Source: Lewinellaceae bacterium (GTDB lineage: Bacteria; Bacteroidota; Bacteroidia; Chitinophagales; Saprospiraceae). From it: a stretch of 64,000 nucleotides of DNA. How positions within the stretch are numbered: the stretch's first letter is position 1; each line of letters begins with the position of its first letter. Of this stretch, positions 1 through 7,618 are shown piece after piece. The notes under the pieces are model-generated. The model ran no database searches. It was not told the origin of the DNA and worked only from the letters and a program-made list of their open reading frames with translations. Made by a program: the position numbers and the translations under genes. Location of the stretch: the NCBI GenBank assembly GCA_020636325.1, contig JACJYC010000002.1, positions 496,001 to 560,000 of the forward strand, given 5' to 3'.

Positions 1-79
1 TTTTGTCTAAATTTAGCCCTTTCGATCAAAAATGGTTGGGAAGGCCGGGACCGGCTATTGGATTTTTAAACCCATTGGT

Positions 80-2920
80 ATGAAACATTGCTACTCATTG
101 ATCTTTTTCTTCCTGTTGGCCGGCAGTCTCGCCGCTCAACTCCCATGCGAGTATAAGCTCCAGTTGCACGACAGCTTCGGGGACGGCTGGAATGGCGCCA
201 GTCTTACGCTGCTGACCAGCACGGGTGGTGTAACAACTTATACTTTCACTTCCGGCTACGAAGCGGAATTCACGCTTTCAGTTACCGACGGCATTCAAAT
301 CAGTTTTATCTATGCTCCGGGCAACTATGAAAATGAAGTGAGCTACACGCTGCTCGATGCCGATGGCCTGGAAGTTTTTTCCGACGGCCCGTTCCCTGCA
401 ATAGGGCCTGTTTTTACTTTTGCAGTCGTCTGCCCGACCTGTCCGGTTCCGCCCCCCGCAAATGTCAGCGTGGATGATGTACGCGCTTTTACAGCCGATA
501 TCAGCTGGACCCAATCCGACCCCAACGGCCAATACCTCATCGAATACGACACCACCGGGTTTACGCCCGGCACCGGGCTGGTCAAGTCCGCTCCCGGAAA
601 AAAAGCCAAACTGACCGGCTTGATGGAGAATACCGAATACGAATTTTACCTATCCGTTATGTGCGCCAACGGAGATACCAGCCACCAGGTGGGTCCCTAT
701 CCGTTCAAAACACTCTGGGCCAAAAACGTCGGCATAGTCGACGTCGTCACGCCGACTACGGGTTGCAACCTCAGCAGTTCTACCCCCATCAGCGTAACCT
801 TTAAAAACTTCGGCGGATCGCCACAGTCGCTGTTCGAATTCTACTACAGCGTCAACGGAGATCCGGGGGCCGTCAATCCGCCCACCGATGGGTTTTATAC
901 CGGCATTCTCGGAAAGGATAGCCTGTATACCATGACCTTTGACGCATCCTATGATTTTTCCGAGCCGGGCGAATACATCATTCAGGCCTGGACGGCCCTT
1001 CAGGGTGACAGCGAAACCACCAATGACACGTTTACCGTCAAGGTGGTCAGTATTCCGACCATAGAATCGCTGCCTTATTACGCCCTTTTTGAAGAATGGA
1101 GCGAAGGCTGGCTGGTCAACCCGGAAAGCTTGAATTCTTCCTGGGAATACGGCCATCCGTCCGGTCCGGAATTGAACGTCGCAGCCAGCGGAAACAACAT
1201 CTGGGCGACCAACCTGGACGGCTCATACAACAATACCGAGCGGGGATTTCTGGAATCGCCCTGTTTTGACTTCAGCGGGCTGACGGAAGACCCGGTTTTG
1301 TCCTTCTCCCTCTGGCTCAACACAGAATTCGATTACGACGGATTATGGGTTGATGTAAGCCGCGACGGCGGAGAAACCTGGGAAAAACTCGGAACCCTCG
1401 GAGAAGGCATCAACTGGTATAACCACAACGATCTCGTACAGGGCCCCTGGTGGAGCGGCGCTCAATTCCTTGGGTGGACAACGGTCCGGCATACGCTCGA
1501 TAACGTAGCCGGCAACCCGAGCGTTCGCCTCCGGTTGTCCTTTTTCACAGACGGATCGGTTGTGCGCGAAGGCGTCGGCGTTGACAATATCTATATCGCC
1601 CCGCAAGTTGCCCGGGACATCCAGGCCTCCAGCGCCAATCACGACCCCATGCTTGATTGCGGCGGTCCGGATGATATTGCCACCATTTCCATCGTCAACC
1701 TGGGAACGGATACCCTCTCGAATATCTCCTTTTCCTACCAGGTGAACGGCGGTAATGTCATCACCGAAAACGTTGACACGCTCACGTTGCTGCCCAACGC
1801 TTCTTATACCTACACATTCGATTCTTCTTTTGATTCCTCGGTACCGGGCGACTATCTCATCAAGGCCTGGGCTTCAGTGGACGGCGATTTGGTACTCATC
1901 AATGATACCATCAACACCGCCTTTTCTACAACCGGCCTGGGCATTCCTTATGTCGTGGATTTCGAACAAGGCAACATTCCCGCAGGATGGGTAGCCGATA
2001 CCGACCTTTCCGTCACCAACGGGCACAATAACAGCTCCTTTGTGCTTTACGACAACCTTTGGAGCAGCGATCAGACCTTCATGGCCACCATGCCGCTCCT
2101 CGGCCTTGTTGAACCCGGAGATTCCCTCTTGTTCGATTACCGGGTGGTCGACTTTTCCGGAAGCGGGCAAAATGCCACCGTTCTAGGCCCCGGCAGCCTG
2201 ATCAAAGCCCAGGTGTCGACAGACTGCGGAGAGTCCTATACCGATGTCGTAGTGATCAATGACACTACCCATATCACCTCCACCCAGCTTCGGACCATGC
2301 GCGTCTCTTTGGATGAATTCGCAGGTTTTGCCATTAAAATACGCTTCATGGCAACCTGGGCTTCGGGAGATTATTACCTGGACCTTGACAATATTTTCCT
2401 CAAGCGGTGCCCGGCTTCCCTCAACCTGAGTTCTACCGTCAAGGACGCAACAGGTCCGGAAAATGCGGACGGCAGCGTGACCATATCACCGGCAGCAGGC
2501 CAGGGCCCCTTTACCTATTCGTGGAGCAACGGCGGCCAGGGCAATATCCAAAATGACCTCATGCCGGGTGAATATACCGTTCAGGTGTCAGACAAACAGG
2601 GCTGTACAGACCAGATCACAGTATCGGTCAGCGTCATTACGGATGTTGCCGACCCTGGCAAGTTCATTTCCTCTGCCGTTTTGGCGCCCAACCCGACTAC
2701 GGGTGAAACCGCATTGCAACTGAACCTCGTGCGGTCATCGGATTTGTCCCTGGAGGTGTTCAATTCCTTCGGCCAAAGGATCATGGGTAGATTTTATCGC
2801 CAGATTTCCACCCTGAATGAATCGATCGATTTGAATGACCAACCTTCCGGCATATATTTCCTGAGGCTCTTCGCCGAAGGAGAAGTGCGGACGCTGCGGT
2901 TGATCAAGTCCGGCAATTAA
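80..2920 (+). CDS. Secreted multidomain protein with type IX secretion C-terminal domain
   Basis: Exported surface or extracellular protein of 946 residues; no enzyme domain recognised. I start it at 80, not at the in-frame ATG at 32, because Met80 opens a clean signal peptide (Met-Lys-His, a hydrophobic run, then Ser-Leu-Ala-Ala-Gln). A fibronectin III-like domain follows at about residues 120-210. Then come two CARDB-like beta-sandwich blocks, each followed by a jelly-roll-like block ending in a VDNIYI or LDNIFL motif. A SprB-like repeat (YSWSNGG, PGEYTVQVSD) precedes the end. The last ~80 residues form a type A T9SS sorting domain (APNPTTGE, PSGIYFLRL), which directs passage through the outer membrane by the Por machinery. 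An adhesive or matrix role is inference. A strong terminator follows. Confidence 0.9.
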   Translation: MKHCYSLIFFFLLAGSLAAQLPCEYKLQLHDSFGDGWNGASLTLLTSTGGVTTYTFTSGYEAEFTLSVTDGIQISFIYAPGNYENEVSYTLLDADGLEVFSDGPFPAIGPVFTFAVVCPTCPVPPPANVSVDDVRAFTADISWTQSDPNGQYLIEYDTTGFTPGTGLVKSAPGKKAKLTGLMENTEYEFYLSVMCANGDTSHQVGPYPFKTLWAKNVGIVDVVTPTTGCNLSSSTPISVTFKNFGGSPQSLFEFYYSVNGDPGAVNPPTDGFYTGILGKDSLYTMTFDASYDFSEPGEYIIQAWTALQGDSETTNDTFTVKVVSIPTIESLPYYALFEEWSEGWLVNPESLNSSWEYGHPSGPELNVAASGNNIWATNLDGSYNNTERGFLESPCFDFSGLTEDPVLSFSLWLNTEFDYDGLWVDVSRDGGETWEKLGTLGEGINWYNHNDLVQGPWWSGAQFLGWTTVRHTLDNVAGNPSVRLRLSFFTDGSVVREGVGVDNIYIAPQVARDIQASSANHDPMLDCGGPDDIATISIVNLGTDTLSNISFSYQVNGGNVITENVDTLTLLPNASYTYTFDSSFDSSVPGDYLIKAWASVDGDLVLINDTINTAFSTTGLGIPYVVDFEQGNIPAGWVADTDLSVTNGHNNSSFVLYDNLWSSDQTFMATMPLLGLVEPGDSLLFDYRVVDFSGSGQNATVLGPGSLIKAQVSTDCGESYTDVVVINDTTHITSTQLRTMRVSLDEFAGFAIKIRFMATWASGDYYLDLDNIFLKRCPASLNLSSTVKDATGPENADGSVTISPAAGQGPFTYSWSNGGQGNIQNDLMPGEYTVQVSDKQGCTDQITVSVSVITDVADPGKFISSAVLAPNPTTGETALQLNLVRSSDLSLEVFNSFGQRIMGRFYRQISTLNESIDLNDQPSGIYFLRLFAEGEVRTLRLIKSGN

Positions 2921-2939
2921 TCGGACCTGCGGTTAAGAG

Positions 2940-2985
2940 AAAAGGCCTTCCGGAATGGAAAATTCGGATTCCGGAAGGCCTTTTT
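2940..2985. terminator. Bidirectional intrinsic terminator
   Basis: A perfect 17-bp inverted repeat (2940-2956 with 2968-2984) around an 11-nt loop, with a T-run on the plus strand and an A-run opening it. It sits between convergent genes and can stop both. Confidence 0.9.
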
Positions 2986-3006
2986 CTTTATCAGATAATT
3001 ACTCCT

Positions 3007-4479
3007 CTAGAACCTGAATCCGAGCGTCGCAATAAATCGATGGTACTTGAAATCGAGGTCCACGATCTGCTCGGGTCCGGTATTGGTTACATAAGGAACA
3101 TAGGATTCTTTGCTGTCGGAATACCGGTAAGCGAGGTCAAAATAGAATCCGTCGAATCGCCCGCCGAAACCGGCGCTGAATTGCTTGGCGATGGTTTGAT
3201 CCCCTTCCAGCGGAGCCTCCAGGATCGCAACGCCCGCACGGGCCCGCCAGACATCCAGCGCGACTTCCCCGCCGAGGCGGAAGTTGACCGCTGATGATAA
3301 ATAAGATTTGATATCCTCATTGACGGCGCCTTCAGATTGATCGTACTGGTCGTCGTACCTGAATTTTGCATTGCTGTAGTTGAGGTATTCGATCTCACCG
3401 GATATAAAGCCGATCTTGCCGAAAATGAACCCGGCGCCGCCTAAAAACCGCCAGGGCGTATGCAGCCGGTAATTGAACAGGCCGTTATCCGACTGATCGG
3501 TACCGGTCAGGGCCGCCCCCTGGTAGGTATAATCGTAGAACATGGCCGTGCTGTAATTGTCTTCCAGCCCGAAAAGCGTAGGGGTATGAATAGCGAACCC
3601 GACCCGCACCATTTGGCTGGGTCGAACAATAATGCCCAGTTTGGCATTGATGCCCGCGCCGGTCGTAGTCAGGTTTTCCTGCCATTGCAAGCCGTCAAAA
3701 TAGGGGACATTGCCGTCCTGGCCGGTTCCGGGGTCCGATTCCCGGTAGGTCTTTTGTTCGGAATAGTTCAGGAACGGGATCCCGATTGTCAGCCCCCAAA
3801 GCACTTTCTCGTCATAGTTGCCGGCAAAGGCGAGGGATAATTCACTGACCGATCCGGAGGCAATGATGGTTTGTTCACGCTCGACAACGGCATCCGGGAG
3901 GCCGTCAAAATCGCTGTAGTACTCTCCGGCCTGTTCATCGTAAATGAGGGCTTCTGCGTTGTACGCCACTTCCGATTCCCCGGGTACAAGCCCCTGGCTG
4001 TTGGCCTGCTCTACAAAGCGGTCCAGGATAGTCCCCCTTGAGCTTCCCCGGTAAGTATATTCCCGGTTGAAATCAGCCAACCGGTTGAAACCCAGCGCAA
4101 AATTAGAGGTAGACCATTTGGGGTTGCGCGGCCGCCCGGCAACGACCAATCCGAAATTGGCCAGGTTGAAACGGGTATCATTTTCCTTGTTCGGCGGGTT
4201 GCCGTCGCCGTTATACAATTGGGATTTGATATTGGCAACGCCAAACATGGGGCTGAGGGTAAATTCGGATTGCCGGTACCAACCCAACCCTGCAGGATTG
4301 GAATAAATTGACGAAAAGTCGGCGCCCAGAGAACCCAAAGTCCCGCCGGCCCCGACGGATCTTGCCGTCCCGAACGGCGTCAGGTAGGAATAGCGCAGTG
4401 CGTCTGAAAAGGTCTGGGCATCTAAGCCTGCGGAAGTGCACAATACAAGGGATATACTCAATAAAAGGTTTCGCATCAT
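3007..4479 (-). CDS. OmpP1/FadL-family outer membrane transport protein
   Basis: Predicted outer-membrane beta-barrel of 490 residues, probably for uptake of hydrophobic compounds. A signal peptide (MRNLLLSISLVLCTSAGLDAQ) is followed by the family's N-terminal pattern: SYLTPFGTARSVGAGG, then SIYSNPAGLGWY, which matches the NPAG motif of FadL/TodX proteins. The C-terminal half alternates aromatic and polar residues and ends in Phe (LGFRF), as barrels inserted by BamA do. The start may be the first or second of two adjacent Met codons. It lies just downstream of the low-complexity gene but is separated from it by a terminator. The substrate cannot be told from sequence. Confidence 0.85.
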   Translation of the reverse strand: MMRNLLLSISLVLCTSAGLDAQTFSDALRYSYLTPFGTARSVGAGGTLGSLGADFSSIYSNPAGLGWYRQSEFTLSPMFGVANIKSQLYNGDGNPPNKENDTRFNLANFGLVVAGRPRNPKWSTSNFALGFNRLADFNREYTYRGSSRGTILDRFVEQANSQGLVPGESEVAYNAEALIYDEQAGEYYSDFDGLPDAVVEREQTIIASGSVSELSLAFAGNYDEKVLWGLTIGIPFLNYSEQKTYRESDPGTGQDGNVPYFDGLQWQENLTTTGAGINAKLGIIVRPSQMVRVGFAIHTPTLFGLEDNYSTAMFYDYTYQGAALTGTDQSDNGLFNYRLHTPWRFLGGAGFIFGKIGFISGEIEYLNYSNAKFRYDDQYDQSEGAVNEDIKSYLSSAVNFRLGGEVALDVWRARAGVAILEAPLEGDQTIAKQFSAGFGGRFDGFYFDLAYRYSDSKESYVPYVTNTGPEQIVDLDFKYHRFIATLGFRF

Positions 4480-4511
4480 CTTGTCCGGATTTTAATTTGG
4501 GGTTACAAAAT

Positions 4512-4554
4512 AAAAAAGTGGGTGGAAATTGGCCACAACCTCCACCCACTTTTT
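4512..4554 (-). terminator. Intrinsic terminator of the low-complexity gene
   Basis: A 14-bp perfect inverted repeat (4513-4526 with 4541-4554). On the minus strand the stem runs into a T-rich stretch, so it terminates the gene ending at 4584. Confidence 0.8.
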
Positions 4555-4583
4555 GCTTGAATAAAATTCAAACCAAACAGGAA

Positions 4584-5825
4584 TTATTCATTCCCGCGGC
4601 CGCCGCGGCTTCTGCTGGGAGCGCTGCTGCTGCCGGAGCTGCTGCTTCGGGGCGAGCTGCCCACGCTGCTGCCGGAAGAGCCGCTGCTGCGCGGCATGCT
4701 GCTCGAACCGCGGTCAAAGCTGCGGCTCGGCGTGCTGGAACTGCGGTCCATCGACCGGGACTGGCGCGGCGCTTCATAAGTCCTCTGCGGTGCGCTTTGA
4801 CGGGTGGTGGACGGCGTGCGGTCATAAGACCTGCTGCGGCTCGGCGTTTCCCTTTCATAGCTTCTCGAAGTGGAAGGAGCAACTTCCCTGGCCCTGCGGC
4901 TGGTGGAATTATCGATGCTGCTGCGACCTGCGGAAGAACGCGACCGATCCATCTGCGGCGTTTCGCTTCTGTCCGGACGAATGGTATGACGTTCGAGTGA
5001 GCTGGCATTGTCCGGCGTACGCGTCGTCGTTTTCGTATCCTGCGCGTCGGTCACTGACCTGTGACGGCTGGGTACCGAGCCCGTGGTATTGCGAACGTCT
5101 TCGCGGCCGTTGTCCGTCCGGGAGATCCGGGTGGTACCGTAGGTGCGCGGACCATAGGACGTAGGATTGCCGGAGGTGGAATTCCTGATGTTATTGACGG
5201 TGGTGTAACCGTAGCCGGAACCCCAGGTCGGGGGGCAATAATACGCAGAACCATAACCGGCGCCATAGCTGCCAAATCCGCCGTAACCGCCATAACCGTA
5301 GGCGCCGCCGCCGTAATAGTTATTGACCGTGTAGTAGTTGCCGTAACCGCCGCCCCAGCCGGAACGGAAGCCTGAACCATACCAAGGGTCGTAGAAAGAG
5401 CCGGCGTAGCCGAAATTGTTCCAGCGATTCCAGCTGTTCCAACGGCTGTATCTCCGGTAGTTGTAATAGTTGTTGTATCCAAACGGACTATCATAGATCA
5501 GCACCGTAACCCCGGGTGAAAACGCCTGACCATAGTAGTAGGAGTCAACATATACGGGATCGTAATAACCGAACCCATAATAAGGCCGGTAGAAACGCTT
5601 GATGCGCGACGTATAATAGTAGTCATAATATTCATCATCATAGTCATAGCCGTCATCATAATCATCAGTGCTATACTTGTCGGATGAATAGCTCGAAGCA
5701 GCGTAGGTAGAACCATCCCTGTCCGGGTCATAGTACATATCATCGTACTGTGCTCGAAGGGACAAAGTGGCCGCCACACTCAATACTGCGATCAAAAGCG
5801 CGGTCAATTTATTCTTTCTCATCAT
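4584..5825 (-). CDS. Exported low-complexity protein, Tyr/Gly-rich then Ser/Arg-rich
   Basis: Exported protein of 413 residues with no recognised domain. A signal peptide (KLTALLIAVLSVAATLSLRAQ) is followed by an Asp/Tyr-rich acidic stretch (residues ~27-75), then a Tyr/Gly/Asn/Trp-rich region (~80-215, with GGYGGFGSYG-type runs). The C-terminal half is basic and dominated by Ser and Arg, with many RS dipeptides (SRSRSYDRTPS). So an acidic-aromatic half is joined to a basic half. Such Tyr-Gly and Ser-Arg tracts usually stay disordered and self-associate, but that is inference here. The composition produces long open frames on the other strand that I regard as spurious. The upstream region carries a dense cluster of GTTAA boxes. 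Confidence 0.85.
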   Translation of the reverse strand: MMRKNKLTALLIAVLSVAATLSLRAQYDDMYYDPDRDGSTYAASSYSSDKYSTDDYDDGYDYDDEYYDYYYTSRIKRFYRPYYGFGYYDPVYVDSYYYGQAFSPGVTVLIYDSPFGYNNYYNYRRYSRWNSWNRWNNFGYAGSFYDPWYGSGFRSGWGGGYGNYYTVNNYYGGGAYGYGGYGGFGSYGAGYGSAYYCPPTWGSGYGYTTVNNIRNSTSGNPTSYGPRTYGTTRISRTDNGREDVRNTTGSVPSRHRSVTDAQDTKTTTRTPDNASSLERHTIRPDRSETPQMDRSRSSAGRSSIDNSTSRRAREVAPSTSRSYERETPSRSRSYDRTPSTTRQSAPQRTYEAPRQSRSMDRSSSTPSRSFDRGSSSMPRSSGSSGSSVGSSPRSSSSGSSSAPSRSRGGRGNE

Positions 5826-5898
5826 ATTAATTTTAAAGTGATTAGCAACTCATTTTCAATTACAAGCCCTAAATTATTACTTTTGCGGCTACTTTTTA

Positions 5899-6019
5899 GT
5901 TAAAAAGATTTTAAAGTTTGAGCCGAGGGCTGTTAAAGTCGTTTAACCTGCGGTTTTAACAATTGTTAAGACGCAACCCCCGGGGCAAAGCCACATAAGA
6001 CTTTGTTAAAATCTGTTAA
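5899..6019. promoter_or_regulatory. Cluster of GTTAA/TTAAC boxes in a divergent intergenic region
   Basis: The 283-bp gap between the low-complexity gene and proS holds seven GTTAA or TTAAC pentamers, at 5899, 5932, 5943, 5956, 5965, 6005 and 6015. They include an inverted repeat GTTAAA-N4-TTTAAC (5932-5947), a perfect 14-bp palindrome TTAACAATTGTTAA (5956-5969) and two direct copies 10 bp apart (6005, 6015). This looks like a regulator-binding region. The AT-rich background makes single boxes cheap, so the arrangement is the main evidence. No RNA gene is seen in the gap. Confidence 0.45.
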
Positions 6020-6108
6020 ATATTCCCCGTATCAGGCTTAAATTGAAACAATCCTCAAATATATAAACAATCGTTTGATAATCAAGTTTTTCAAATCCGA
6101 AAAATCTT

Positions 6109-7578
6109 ATGGCAAAGGAAATAACGGGAAGGACGGAAGATTACTCGCAGTGGTACATCGACATTGTTAAGAAAGCCAACCTGGCTGATAACTCCGCTGT
6201 GAGGGGTTGCATGGTCATCAAGCCGTATGGGTTCGCTATATGGGAAAACATACGGGATCAGCTGGACCGCATGTTCAAGGAGACCGGACACGTCAACGCC
6301 TATTTTCCGCTGTTTATCCCCAAAAGTTTCCTCAGCAAGGAAGCCGAACACGTCGAGGGTTTTGCCAAAGAATGCGCTATTGTCACCCACCACCGCCTGA
6401 TGAACGCTCCGGACGGAAGCGGCGTTGTCGTTGACCCCGAAGCCCGCCTCGAAGAAGAGCTTATTGTCCGGCCGACTTCGGAAACGATCATCTGGCATAC
6501 TTACCGGGACTGGATCAACTCTTACCGGGACCTGCCCTTGCTGATCAACCAATGGGCCAATGTGGTCCGCTGGGAATTGAGGACACGACTTTTTCTCCGG
6601 ACTGCGGAGTTCCTGTGGCAGGAAGGTCATACAGCCCACGCCACCAAGGAAGAAGCCATGGAAGAAACCCTGCGGATACTGGATATTTATGCCCGTTTTG
6701 CCGAAGAGTACATGGCTATGCCGGTCATAAAAGGCATCAAAACCGCCAACGAACGATTTGCCGGCGCAGAAGAGACCTTCTGTATCGAAGCGCTGATGCA
6801 GGACGGCAAGGCCTTGCAAGCCGGCACTTCCCACTTCCTGGGCCAGAATTTTGCCAAGGCGTTTGATGTGAAATTTTTGAATGAAAACAACCAGGAAGAA
6901 TTCGTCTGGGCCACCTCGTGGGGCGTTTCCACCCGCCTGATGGGCGGCTTGATCATGACCCATTCCGATGACGAAGGCCTGGTGTTGCCGCCGAAACTGG
7001 CCCCTACCCAGGTAGCCATTGTGCCGATCCCCAAGCCGGCAACCGAAATCGATGAGGTCGCTCAGAAGATCATGAATGCGTTGAAAGCGCGGGGCATCAC
7101 CTGCATTTACGACACCGATATGAAAAAACGCCCGGGCTTCAAGTTTGCCGAACAGGAACTGAAGGGGATCCCGGTTCGCCTTGCCATCGGCCAGCGCGAC
7201 CTGGAAAACGGCGTTGTTGAAGTAGCCCGGCGGGATACCAAGGAGAAAACCTCGGTGGCCCTTGATGGCGTCGACCGTTATGTCGAGGACCTTTTGAAAG
7301 ATATTCAGAACAACCTGTTCCAGCGGGCCAAGGATTTCCGGACGGAAAAAACCTTCCGCGTCGATACCTTTGACGATTTCAAATCCATCATCGATGAAGA
7401 TATTCCCGGCTTTGTATCGGCCCATTGGGACGGAACCACCGAAACGGAATTGAAGATCAAGGAGTTGACCAAGGCAACCATCCGTTGCATTCCGCTCGAA
7501 AACGATCCGGAAGAAGGCGTCTGCATCCTGACCGGCAAACCGTCCAGGCAACGGGTCCTTTTCGCCAAAGCCTATTGA
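6109..7578 (+). CDS. proS: Prolyl-tRNA synthetase (eukaryote/archaeal-like type)
   Basis: Charges tRNA-Pro with proline in the cytoplasm. The 489 residues match the short class II ProRS type that lacks the bacterial editing insertion and has its own C-terminal domain. Visible family signatures are VRGCMVIKPYGFAIWE, the motif 2 region ELIVRPTSET...VVRWELRTRLFLRTAEFLWQEGHTAH, and GTSHFLGQNFAKAF with ATSWGVSTRLMGG, which form the active site. Met-Ala-Lys-Glu-Ile is the natural start and agrees with family length. The next gene begins 40 bp downstream on the same strand, so they may be co-transcribed. Confidence 0.97.
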   Translation: MAKEITGRTEDYSQWYIDIVKKANLADNSAVRGCMVIKPYGFAIWENIRDQLDRMFKETGHVNAYFPLFIPKSFLSKEAEHVEGFAKECAIVTHHRLMNAPDGSGVVVDPEARLEEELIVRPTSETIIWHTYRDWINSYRDLPLLINQWANVVRWELRTRLFLRTAEFLWQEGHTAHATKEEAMEETLRILDIYARFAEEYMAMPVIKGIKTANERFAGAEETFCIEALMQDGKALQAGTSHFLGQNFAKAFDVKFLNENNQEEFVWATSWGVSTRLMGGLIMTHSDDEGLVLPPKLAPTQVAIVPIPKPATEIDEVAQKIMNALKARGITCIYDTDMKKRPGFKFAEQELKGIPVRLAIGQRDLENGVVEVARRDTKEKTSVALDGVDRYVEDLLKDIQNNLFQRAKDFRTEKTFRVDTFDDFKSIIDEDIPGFVSAHWDGTTETELKIKELTKATIRCIPLENDPEEGVCILTGKPSRQRVLFAKAY

Positions 7579-7618
7579 TTGAAGCCGGACAGCTTTTGCG
7601 CGGGCCCCATGAAAACCG

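Noticed and set aside
4308..5000. Ala-rich plus-strand frame across the low-complexity gene
   Set aside because: It arises from the repetitive codons of the Ser/Arg region read backwards and crosses the terminator at 4512-4554.
6091..7551. 486-codon open frame on the minus strand across proS
   Set aside because: It is antisense to a clear prolyl-tRNA synthetase, has no family motif, and its Cys/His/Gly-rich product looks like a codon-bias shadow.
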